From contig CAKUSI010000025.1 in NCBI GenBank assembly GCA_934678955.1, forward strand, positions 1 to 22,967: DNA of 22,967 nucleotides. The letters are read 5' to 3'. The position numbers and the translations under genes are program-made. Under the pieces are notes generated by a model. The model searched no databases and had not been told where the DNA came from. It saw only the letters and a list, made by a program, of their open reading frames with translations. Position 1 is the first letter of the stretch. Every line of letters starts with the position of its first letter. This document shows positions 1 through 7,069 of this stretch, piece after piece. This stretch comes from an uncultured Austwickia sp. (lineage in GTDB: Bacteria > Actinomycetota > Actinomycetes > Actinomycetales > Dermatophilaceae).

Positions 1-339
1 GCCCAGATCATCCCCGCCGTCCTCGGCGGCGCTGGCGAGCTGCTGGACCTGGGCCGTTCCCGCCGGTTGGCCACCCCGGGGATCCTGACCGCGCTCGCCG
101 TGCGGGACCAGGGCTGTAGCTACCCGGGTTGTTCGATGCCGCCCGGTTGGAGCGACGCCCACCACCTGCGGCACTGGGCCGACGGCGGAGCCACCGACGT
201 GGGCAACATGACCCTGCTCTGCCGCCAGCACCATACGACCGTGCACCGCCACCACCACCTCGGCGAACTCATCGAAGGCCACGTCGTGTGGCGCCGCCGC
301 GACGGCACCCCCATCGGCAACCACCCCCGCGCCGCCTGA
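1..339 (+). CDS. DUF222/HNH endonuclease domain protein, 3' end only
   Basis: The reading frame is open from base 1 and stops at TGA 337-339, so only the last 112 codons are present and the start lies outside the window. The visible part is the HNH domain of the actinobacterial DUF222 ('13E12 repeat') family. A CSYPGC zinc knuckle is followed by DAHHLRHWADGG, the central Asn in GNMTLLC, and a terminal CRQHH...H. These supply the Cys-Cys-Cys-His zinc site and the catalytic His/Asn/His set. Family members usually have a DUF222 N-terminal half of about 250-300 residues. Their role is not settled, and they occur in many copies in actinobacterial genomes, sometimes linked to mobile DNA. The gene is convergent with the secreted-protein gene ending at 464. 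Confidence 0.9.
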   Translation, partial: AQIIPAVLGGAGELLDLGRSRRLATPGILTALAVRDQGCSYPGCSMPPGWSDAHHLRHWADGGATDVGNMTLLCRQHHTTVHRHHHLGELIEGHVVWRRRDGTPIGNHPRAA

Positions 340-463
340 GTCGAGGCCCGCGGTGCGTGCTCCTGTCGAGCCAGTCGGAGCGCGGTCGATGAGCCCGGTC
401 GATGGAGCCGGTTGGAGCCGGTGGCGTCGTAGGCGACTGCCGACGCGCGGGCCCGACCGGTGA
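340..463. other. Convergent intergenic gap with short direct repeats
   Basis: This 124-base gap separates two convergent genes. From about 381 to 425 it holds imperfect short repeats (CGGTCGATGAGC, CGGTCGATGGAGC, CGGTTGGAGC). No convincing terminator hairpin with a T-run was seen. Confidence 0.5.
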
Positions 464-1648
464 CTAGGCGATCGTCGAATATCGGTCGAGCGCCAGCTCC
501 TGCCCACGGCCGATCACGGCGATCACGGTCACCGTGTGGGCGCCGGTCGTCGGCAGGTTGATACGTCGCAGAACGCCCTGGTACGAGACGGTCGGAGAGC
601 CGCTGTCGAGCCACGCCCAGTTCCGGCCGTCGACCCGGATCAGGGCCTTCCCACCGGCGGGGTAATAGGTCCCGACCAGGTCCATCGTGCGCGCCCCCGA
701 CACCGTCCACCGGGCCGTGGCCCCGTTCCGCGCGGTGACCAGGGCCGTGCGCCCGAAATAGCGCGACTCGCTGACGCCGGTGGCGAAGTACCAGCCTGGT
801 GAAAGGGCTGCCGTCGAAGGGGTGAGATCCGTCAGCTCCGCAACCGGACCCACGATCGGGAATCCCACGTCCACCGAGGCTTCGCCGGACATGCCACGAG
901 TGTCGGTGGCGACGACCGTGATGCGGAAGGCCAGGCCCCACCAGGCGCTGAAGAGCCCCTTCGTTCGCGTCGTGTCCTCGAACCAGATCTTCTCCGGACC
1001 GAGCGTTTGGCTCCCGCCCGGCCGCAGCGTGAGAGGCGCGTAGGTGACCGTGTAGGTGACATCTCCTTCATGCGTCTTCATGGACTCTGGCGTGAGACCC
1101 CACTCCACGTCGGCCTTCCATCCATCCCGCAACGTGGCTGTCACGGTCGGCTCGGGCGGGACGTAATCCACGATCACCCGGAGATGGAACTCGGTCTCCG
1201 CGTCCGGGTCGAACTGGTAGCCCTCCGCGGGCGAGGCCACCACGTGGAGCCGGCCGCCCTGGGCGATCGGCGAGGGCAACGGGATTCCGTACCTGCCTTC
1301 TTCGATCCCTACCCCGTTCACCGACCAGAGGACCCCGTCCTGCTTCGGGAGCGTGTACGTGTCGTGGTCCGTCCCTGGCTCGTCCTGGTACGTGGGCGAC
1401 TGAGGCACCACCAGCGTCGCGGTGCCCCCGGGAAGGCTCGGGATGGCTGACGGGACGGTCGGCGGCGGGTCGACCGGCGCGGCCAGGGCCGTCATAGGGG
1501 TGAACCCTGCGGGCGCAAGGGCCGCAGCGCAGGCAGCCAGCGCGGCGATCAACGAGCGCGAGGCCAGCGTGCGCGCGGGCGGGGTTCCGCTGGCGACGGG
1601 CCGTGCGGTCCGGCTGACGTGGCGGTGCTGTTCCTGGGGGCTGGACAT
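464..1648 (-). CDS. Secreted protein with Ig/FN3-like and C-terminal beta-sandwich domains
   Basis: The protein has 394 residues. I chose the ATG at 1648 over the GTG at 1654 because GGAG sits five bases before the ATG. The N-terminus is a long basic region followed by a hydrophobic stretch (about residues 32-57) ending in ALAAP, a plausible Sec signal peptide cleaved near residue 56. Next come a low-complexity Pro/Ser segment, a small domain with DTYTLP...GVLWSVNG of the kind seen in actinobacterial surface proteins (about 70-150), and an FN3-like region starting PEPTVTATL. The C-terminal module (about 270-394; GGKALIRVDG, LPTTGAHTVTVIAV, LALDRYS) looks like a galactose-binding-like beta-sandwich. 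No enzyme motif, LPXTG anchor or C-terminal transmembrane helix is visible. It starts 93 bases after the ABC exporter gene on the same strand, so it could be read from the lanthipeptide operon. A function in that cluster is unproven. Confidence 0.75.
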   Translation of the reverse strand: MSSPQEQHRHVSRTARPVASGTPPARTLASRSLIAALAACAAALAPAGFTPMTALAAPVDPPPTVPSAIPSLPGGTATLVVPQSPTYQDEPGTDHDTYTLPKQDGVLWSVNGVGIEEGRYGIPLPSPIAQGGRLHVVASPAEGYQFDPDAETEFHLRVIVDYVPPEPTVTATLRDGWKADVEWGLTPESMKTHEGDVTYTVTYAPLTLRPGGSQTLGPEKIWFEDTTRTKGLFSAWWGLAFRITVVATDTRGMSGEASVDVGFPIVGPVAELTDLTPSTAALSPGWYFATGVSESRYFGRTALVTARNGATARWTVSGARTMDLVGTYYPAGGKALIRVDGRNWAWLDSGSPTVSYQGVLRRINLPTTGAHTVTVIAVIGRGQELALDRYSTIA

Positions 1649-1669
1649 GGGCACTCCGAGAAGACGTGG

Positions 1670-1686
1670 CCCGCCAAGGGGGCGGG
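1670..1686 (-). terminator. Small GC hairpin downstream of the ABC exporter
   Basis: The arms CCCGCC (1670-1675) and GGCGGG (1681-1686) are complementary around a five-base loop. The hairpin lies between the exporter stop and the start of the secreted-protein gene. It has no T-run, so it could be a weak actinobacterial-type terminator or mean nothing. Confidence 0.3.
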
Positions 1687-1741
1687 AGGGGCCAGGATGA
1701 CCTCTCCAGGATGCCCGAATTCAACTCTGCTGCAGGTGTAT

Positions 1742-3556
1742 TCAGCCAGTGACGACCCGTGCGGTCGCGCTGTGCACCGAAAGCGGTCCTGGAGGGCGCT
1801 GGATCGCTTCGCCCTCCTGCATCGCGATCACCTGGTCCGCGAGGTCCAGCAGACCGGGGCCGTGACCCGCGTGGATCACGGTCGCGCCGGCCTCCCGGAC
1901 GGCCTGCCACGCCGCGCGCGCAGCGGCTTCGTCGAGGGCCGACGTGACCTCGTCCAGGAGCAGGATGCGGGGGCGCCGCAGCAGGGCCCTCGCGAGCGCC
2001 AAGCGCTGCCGCTGGCCCCCGGAGAACGTGTCGTTACCCTCGCCGACCGGGGCGTCCAGACCGCCCGAACGCGAGGCTACTTCGACGGCGAGGCCTAGTC
2101 GACGAAGCATGCGCCAGCAGTCGTCATCATGGATATTTGGATCCCCGAGAGTGAGATTGTCGCGCACGGAACCGCGGAAGAGTGGGCTGGACTGCTCGAC
2201 GTAGCCGACGTGGGCCCGGTAGGCGGCCGGATCCAGCCCGGCAATGTCGACGCCGCCGACCGTAATCCGCCCCTCGGTCGGGGAATGCAGCCGCGCCAAC
2301 AGCGCCAACACCGTGCTCTTCCCCGCTCCGGATGGCCCGGCCAGGACGGCGTGCGATCCGGGAGGAACCTCGAAGGAGACGTCCTTGAGGATCCGAGCGC
2401 GACCTATCGGGGGGCCGGTCGGCAGCTCAAGCCCGACGTCCTCGAAGCGGATCACGTCGAACACGGCGTGGGCCGGTACCGACTCGCAAGCCGCGTGATG
2501 CACCTCGTCCGCGGGCTGCGCCTCGCCGCTGGCAGCGAAGCTCTCCAGCTCCTCCAGCCGGCCGAGCGCGCCAGCCGCGACCGCGATGGAGGTGAGGAGG
2601 GAGCCTACCTGGCCGAGCGGGCCCACGAGCATGACCGCGTACATGAAGAAGGCGACGATCCGGTCGGGGTCCACGCCGCCGCCGACCGAGCGCCAGACCA
2701 CGACGGCGACCACGAGCGCGGCCGCCAGGTGCGCGGACAGGAGCATGACAGGCCCGACGATGCAGCGCGCGAGCAGGGATCGGTCGGCGGCACACACCAG
2801 CGCGCCGTTGACGGACTGGAGCCGGGTCAGCGCAAAGCCCTCGGCGACGTTGGCGCGGATCGTCAGCAGCGCCTCGAAGCAGCGCTGCGCCTCGGCCGAG
2901 AAGGCGCCGAGAGCGCCCTGATAGGTGAGGGTGTGCCGCGCCACGGGTCGGGTGGCGAGCGCCGCGACCCCTGCGCACACCGCGAGCAACGGCGCGACCA
3001 GGAGGCAGAGCACCGGGTCGGCCAGCCACATCCCGATCCCTGCCCCCACGACGACCGTCACGACGCCCATGACCTGGATCGGGCCCTCCCGCAGGATCGC
3101 CCCGAGGTGTTCGGCGTCGTTGGTGCAGCGCGAGACGAGGTCTCCGGGCGGATGCGTGGTCACCCGGGCGAGGGGGATCGCGAGCGCGGTGCGGCACGCA
3201 CGGTGGCGGGCCCGGGCGACGACCCGGTTGGCGGCGCGACCCAGGAGCAGCGCGACGGCGGCGCCGAGGACCGCGGTCAGGACGGAGAGGCCGACGTACA
3301 GGCCGCCCCAGCCGAGCATCCGGGACCAGGCGCCCTCGCGCAGATCCTGGATCGCCCACTGCACGACCCGGGGGCCGAGCAGCCCGCTGCCGGAGGCGAG
3401 CAGGGTGCCGACCGCCCCGACGGCGACGGCCCGGCGGTCCTCGCCGAGCACCCGTACGACGCGCCGGATCTGCCCGGGCCGTGCGGCCGGCGTGCTCGGT
3501 GCGTCGGCGGCCGGCACCGTGTCGACGCCGGATTCTGTCGAGGAGTCGGTGCGCAT
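1742..3556 (-). CDS. Lanthipeptide ABC exporter, fused permease and ATPase
   Basis: This 604-residue half-transporter most likely exports the modified lanthipeptide as a homodimer. The N-terminal half is an ABC type-1 exporter membrane domain with hydrophobic segments near residues 45-60, 82-105, 162-200, 265-290 and 298-330. The C-terminal half is a complete nucleotide-binding domain: Walker A GPSGAGKST at 407-415, Q-loop Gln455, signature FSGGQRQR at 511-518, Walker B ILLLDE at 531-536, and an H-loop His near 565 in the unusual context HAGHGPGL. There is no N-terminal C39 peptidase domain, so it should not cleave the leader itself. This matches other class III clusters (RamA/RamB, LabT). 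The ATG at 3556 has AGGAGG ten bases upstream. The gene follows the precursor gene on the same strand, with two hairpins between them. Confidence 0.88.
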   Translation of the reverse strand: MRTDSSTESGVDTVPAADAPSTPAARPGQIRRVVRVLGEDRRAVAVGAVGTLLASGSGLLGPRVVQWAIQDLREGAWSRMLGWGGLYVGLSVLTAVLGAAVALLLGRAANRVVARARHRACRTALAIPLARVTTHPPGDLVSRCTNDAEHLGAILREGPIQVMGVVTVVVGAGIGMWLADPVLCLLVAPLLAVCAGVAALATRPVARHTLTYQGALGAFSAEAQRCFEALLTIRANVAEGFALTRLQSVNGALVCAADRSLLARCIVGPVMLLSAHLAAALVVAVVVWRSVGGGVDPDRIVAFFMYAVMLVGPLGQVGSLLTSIAVAAGALGRLEELESFAASGEAQPADEVHHAACESVPAHAVFDVIRFEDVGLELPTGPPIGRARILKDVSFEVPPGSHAVLAGPSGAGKSTVLALLARLHSPTEGRITVGGVDIAGLDPAAYRAHVGYVEQSSPLFRGSVRDNLTLGDPNIHDDDCWRMLRRLGLAVEVASRSGGLDAPVGEGNDTFSGGQRQRLALARALLRRPRILLLDEVTSALDEAAARAAWQAVREAGATVIHAGHGPGLLDLADQVIAMQEGEAIQRPPGPLSVHSATARVVTG

Positions 3557-3614
3557 CGCCGGTCGTCCTCCTGGGGTGTCGCGGATGGGTGTGCAGGGGA
3601 GTCGCCGGCGCGCG

Positions 3615-3653
3615 TCGTCCCGGCCCGCGACGATGCATCGCGGGCCGGGACGA
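3615..3653 (-). terminator. Perfect 16-bp stem-loop between precursor and exporter genes
   Basis: Bases 3615-3630 and 3638-3653 form a perfect inverted repeat (TCGTCCCGGCCCGCGA and its complement) around a seven-base loop. No T-run follows on the minus strand, as is common for actinobacterial terminators. Placed between a RiPP precursor and its exporter, it may act as a partial terminator or RNA stabiliser that gives excess precursor transcript. Confidence 0.65.
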
Positions 3654-3662
3654 GCGGCGATA

Positions 3663-3679
3663 CCGCACGTATGGTGCGG
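3663..3679 (-). other. Short hairpin just downstream of the precursor gene
   Basis: The arms CCGCAC (3663-3668) and GTGCGG (3674-3679) pair around a five-base loop. On the minus strand this hairpin is transcribed directly before the larger stem-loop at 3615-3653, so the two form a tandem pair after the precursor gene. Confidence 0.4.
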
Positions 3680-3736
3680 CGGCCCGACCCCTCCCCGGTC
3701 GCCGGGCCTGGCGTGCCGCGTCAGCGGCCGGTGTCG

Positions 3737-3856
3737 TCAGCAGATCCAGCTGCCGGTGCTGTAGCACTTGTAGACGGACCACGAGCAGCTGAACGGGAAG
3801 CCCGGGTTCCACGGGCTGGCGCTCTTCGCCGACTGGAGATCGAGAATCTTGGCCAT
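3737..3856 (-). CDS. Class III lanthipeptide precursor, labyrinthopeptin-like
   Basis: This short gene encodes a 39-residue peptide beginning MAKILDLQ and ending SCSWSVYKCYSTGSWIC (residues 23-39), then TGA. A perfect AGGAGG lies nine bases before the ATG. ILDLQ matches the class III leader motif (ILELQ in labyrinthopeptin, LFDLQ in RamS) that binds the LanKC kinase. Residues 15-22 (PWNPGFPF) form a proline-rich hinge. The core tail SVYKCYSTGSWIC aligns with labyrinthopeptin A1 SVWECCSTGSW (recalled from memory). S33-x2-S36-x2-C39 fits the labionin motif. S27-x3-C31 could form a lanthionine, but the residue three before S27, a Ser in labyrinthopeptin, is Cys24 here. The gene lies 117 bases after lanKC and 180 before the exporter, same strand. 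Identity as the substrate is strongly supported; ring topology is inferred. Confidence 0.93.
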   Translation of the reverse strand: MAKILDLQSAKSASPWNPGFPFSCSWSVYKCYSTGSWIC

Positions 3857-3901
3857 GGGGTGTCACCTCCTCTCGCCTGTCTGGAGGGGGGATCGGCCCA
3901 G

Positions 3902-3925
3902 CGGACGCACCCCTCCATGCGTCCG
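3902..3925 (-). other. Hairpin in the lanKC-precursor gap
   Basis: The arms CGGACGCA (3902-3909) and TGCGTCCG (3918-3925) are perfectly complementary around an eight-base loop. The hairpin sits between the lanKC stop and the precursor ribosome binding site. It may be a processing or attenuation element that separates expression of enzyme and substrate. No clear promoter was seen in this 117-base gap. Confidence 0.45.
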
Positions 3926-3973
3926 TCGGGGGTTCGTGGGTTCGTGGGGTCAGCGAGCGTGGGTCGAGGGGGC

Positions 3974-6712
3974 TCAGACCGGTACGCGTGCCTCGTCAGC
4001 TTGTCGGGCGAGGTGGCCCGGTGCCGCAGGCGGGGCGATCCGGTCTCCCTCGGGCGGGTCTCCCGCAAGCGCCCGCGCCGTGGCGGAGGCGACCGGCATC
4101 CAGTCGAACGGCCGGCCCGAGTCGTAGCAGTGCAGCGCCAGCGCCACGCCCGCCGCGCCGGTGGCCAGGTCGGACGAGAGGCGGATGAGCCCGTCGCCGA
4201 CGACGCAGCGATGCCCGGCGATGCTCGGCAGGGTGGCCGCCAGGTGATGCGCCTGGAAATCCGCCGCGGACCGTCCGGCAGGTCCCGTCGTGAGCAGCGC
4301 CGCCAGGATGCCCGCGCGGCCGTGGGCCAAGCCGTCATAGACGTACATGCGCGACGAGCAGGCGTGCAGGATCCCCTGATGAGAGGCCGCGTCGAGGAGC
4401 GGGGCCGCTCCCGAAGATCCGTCGGTGTCCTCGGCGTCTTCGGCAGCGCCCACCTGGCGGCCCCCGAACCGCGCCGCCAGGTGGGCGGCGGCCAGCACGC
4501 CTGCCGAACCCCACTCCAGGTAGGGCAGGAGCCGACCGCCCTGCGCGTCGCTCACGAGACACGTGCCGTCGCCCGCGATCTCGCAACCGGCCGCGTCGGC
4601 GCGGATCCGGCGCAGCGCGGATGCGACAGGACCCTCGTCGCCGGTATGGAAGGCGACCATGAGATCCAAGAGGGCGACGCCGGATTCGCCGTACGCCAGC
4701 CCGGGTTTGCCAGGGCCGGGCGCCGGTTCCTCGGTGGCAAACCGGCGGTAGGCGCCCAGGGCCTGGCGTCGCAGCGCCGGGTCGCCCGCCGCGCAGGCGA
4801 CTTCCAGCGCGACGAGGATCGTGCCCGCGCGGCCGTCGGACAGGTCGCGCCGGCGCACCCCCTCCACCCGCTCCAGGCAGGCGCTCAGGGTCGCCAGGGC
4901 GCGCTCGGAGCGCCCGCACTCGTGCAGGGCGAGCGCCATCCCCGCGAGCCCGCGGTGCAGTCCGATGGGCCCGTCGTGGGCGAGGACCTCGGTCACGGTG
5001 GCGAGCCGGTCGACGACCTCGGTCTCGACCGGCCGACCGATGCGGGCCCTCGCGAAGGCCACGCCCGCCAGACCGGTCTCCCAACTGGCCCATGGCAGGC
5101 GCCCCCCGAGCACGGGATCGCCCGGGTAGGCGCCGGCGTCGCTGAATCGTCGTGACCAGTCGGTGAAGTCGGCGAGCGCGTCGATGACGCGGGCCAGCGG
5201 CTGCGGGACGTCCGGCGGTGGCCCGGCGACGAGTCGGGGGCTCAGGGCGTGCCGCCGCGGGCCGTCGCCCGGGGCGTTCGCGCGCCGGTCCAGCTCCTCG
5301 ATCTGGGCAGCCGCCTCCTCACCCATGCGTTCGCGCACCAGGTGCAGACAACGCTCCCAGTGCTGTGGGCAGATGACCTCGACCGGCCAGCCGGTCACAT
5401 ACAGGTTCATCGCGATCCGCGCGGCCGCGTACCAGTCCGCCGCCCGCGCGGAGAAGCCGTCGGGCGCGCAATACTCCACCACGCGCATGCCGATCTGCCG
5501 CGGCGCGTCGATCGGGGTCGCGTCCTCCAGGTCGAGCAGGCCGACTGCCCCGTCGTCGTCGATCAGCACGTTGCCCGGGTGCAGATCGCCGACGCACCAG
5601 CCGCGGGCGTGGACGGACTCGATGATCGCGGTGAGCTGCGTGACCACGCTGGTGGCCGAGCGTCGGTAGGCGGCCAGCCGGGCGGGGTCGTCCGGGCGGT
5701 CCAGGTAGTGCAGCGGGTAATGCGCCGCCGCCCACTTCACGAGCGGAGTCCCCTCGAGGTAGTCGAGCACCAGAAAGCGGTGCTCCCAGGCGGTGAAAGC
5801 GCCGAGCAGCTGCTGCACGCCGCGGCACCCCCGCAGGTCGGTCAGTACACGCTCCTCGTGGAGTTGCCGGTCCACGGCAGAGCGACCGGTCGCGTCCCAG
5901 CCCGCGTGGGGGCGAGACTCCTTCAGGACGTGGCGGGTGCCGTCGGGCAGCGTCGCCAGGTAGACGCCGCCGGCGTTGGAGAAGCCGAGCGAGGCGATCG
6001 ACTCGTAGCGATCAACCGGGGAGGCGACGTCCTCGCGGTGGCGCTGCCAGGCGTCCGCGAGGCAGGTCGGCAACGTCACGCCGCGCGGCAGCGAGAAGCT
6101 GGGTTGGCGGACGTCCTCCGCCAGGCTCAGATCCGCGCCGCGCACCACGGCGGCCACGAGCTCGTCCTGGTGGTTCCGGAACGACAGGGGGTAGATGCCT
6201 CCGTAGCGCACGTAGACGGGCGCCGAGCCCACTCGCAGGTCACTGAGGATGTACGGGCCCTGGCGGCCCGCCAGCGCCGACTCGAACGCGCTCAGCAGCT
6301 GGGGCAGCTCATGGTCATCGCGAGGGTAGACCGTGATGAACTTCCCGGCGGACGCGCGGTCCGCGTGTTTCGCGTTGGCCATCCAGAGGTCCGTCAACGT
6401 GGGCAGGAACTTGAACGCCACGCCGCGCTCCAGGCAGATCTTCGTGACCGCGTCGAGCACGGGGCGCGCGTCGCCGCGGGTGGCGGAGACGTGGATCTTC
6501 CATCCCAGCAGGCGGGGGGCCCAGTCGGGAGGGGTCCAGCCCTCCCAGGTGCCGCTGCGGCTGCGGGTCCACCCGGGCGGCGGCTCGCTCCGTTGGAGCT
6601 CGTCGGCTTCGGGCGAGGTGTCGTCGGTCGCGAACGACGGCCGCCGGGTCCCCTGCGTGTAACAGGGGGACTGCGCGTCGATGCGCGTCGCGTACTCCCA
6701 TCCCACCGGCAT
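3974..6712 (-). CDS. lanKC: Class III lanthipeptide synthetase (lyase-kinase-cyclase)
   Basis: This 912-residue enzyme would phosphorylate Ser/Thr of the precursor, eliminate phosphate, and form lanthionine or labionin rings. The N-terminal lyase-like region (about 1-225) has GWKIHVSAT typical of class III enzymes. The kinase domain (about 230-480) shows Lys264 in VLKE, catalytic Asp376 in GDLHPGN with Asn381, and metal-binding Asp394 in LLDLEDA. The LanC-like domain (about 520-900) carries GLAG, AYGESG and HGRAG repeats but lacks the Cys and Cys-His zinc ligands of class I, II and IV cyclases, which places it in class III. The ATG at 6712 is preceded by AGGAGG seven bases away. The frame stays open to 6907, but that extension has no family features. 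Length fits the family (about 850-930). It is first in the minus-strand operon. Confidence 0.93.
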   Translation of the reverse strand: MPVGWEYATRIDAQSPCYTQGTRRPSFATDDTSPEADELQRSEPPPGWTRSRSGTWEGWTPPDWAPRLLGWKIHVSATRGDARPVLDAVTKICLERGVAFKFLPTLTDLWMANAKHADRASAGKFITVYPRDDHELPQLLSAFESALAGRQGPYILSDLRVGSAPVYVRYGGIYPLSFRNHQDELVAAVVRGADLSLAEDVRQPSFSLPRGVTLPTCLADAWQRHREDVASPVDRYESIASLGFSNAGGVYLATLPDGTRHVLKESRPHAGWDATGRSAVDRQLHEERVLTDLRGCRGVQQLLGAFTAWEHRFLVLDYLEGTPLVKWAAAHYPLHYLDRPDDPARLAAYRRSATSVVTQLTAIIESVHARGWCVGDLHPGNVLIDDDGAVGLLDLEDATPIDAPRQIGMRVVEYCAPDGFSARAADWYAAARIAMNLYVTGWPVEVICPQHWERCLHLVRERMGEEAAAQIEELDRRANAPGDGPRRHALSPRLVAGPPPDVPQPLARVIDALADFTDWSRRFSDAGAYPGDPVLGGRLPWASWETGLAGVAFARARIGRPVETEVVDRLATVTEVLAHDGPIGLHRGLAGMALALHECGRSERALATLSACLERVEGVRRRDLSDGRAGTILVALEVACAAGDPALRRQALGAYRRFATEEPAPGPGKPGLAYGESGVALLDLMVAFHTGDEGPVASALRRIRADAAGCEIAGDGTCLVSDAQGGRLLPYLEWGSAGVLAAAHLAARFGGRQVGAAEDAEDTDGSSGAAPLLDAASHQGILHACSSRMYVYDGLAHGRAGILAALLTTGPAGRSAADFQAHHLAATLPSIAGHRCVVGDGLIRLSSDLATGAAGVALALHCYDSGRPFDWMPVASATARALAGDPPEGDRIAPPAAPGHLARQADEARVPV

Positions 6713-7069
6713 CCGGCCACCTCCTGCGATCGGCCGACCTCGCGTGGCGTGGTCGGTACTGAGCTGTCGTGGGAAGAGAGAGGGGGCACGGGGCCGCAGA
6801 TACATGAGAACGGATGCGCAGAGTCCTCTCCTGCCGGCTTGGTCGTTCACGCATAAGGAGGTCGGCGCGCTCGGAGTTCCCTGAGGCAGCGCGTAATCAG
6901 GTATCACGTCGGGCCTGTTCCTGTGGCCCCGGACGCGGCATCATCGCCTTATGAAATCCGGGTGCACCCCGAAGCCGGCGCGGCATCGTGTCCCACGAGG
7001 TATCACGGCGTCCGCCGCGCCCCTCTGGTCATTGACGCCGTTACCAGTCCCAGTCCCCGGAGGTGATGG
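6713..7069. promoter_or_regulatory. Head-to-head control region between lanKC and the S8 peptidase gene
   Basis: This 357-base gap separates divergent genes and must hold both start regions. AGGTATCACG occurs twice as a direct repeat (6899-6908 and 6998-7007), and CGCGGCATC occurs twice (6934-6942 and 6979-6987). Ribosome binding sites lie at each edge: AGGAGG for lanKC near 6720-6725, and GGAGG at 7059-7063 for the peptidase. I could not pick a convincing -35/-10 pair on either strand. Short open frames in the gap have no recognisable features and are not called. Confidence 0.5.

Noticed and set aside
2129..5155. A 1008-codon plus-strand open frame across the exporter and LanKC genes
   Set aside because: It is an antisense shadow caused by high GC. 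Its translation is low-complexity Arg/Gly/Ala/Asp, while the minus strand encodes clear ABC and LanKC motifs.
6713..6907. 65-residue N-terminal extension of the LanKC frame
   Set aside because: The added residues have no family similarity, whereas the ATG at 6712 has a near-ideal AGGAGG site and gives a normal LanKC length.
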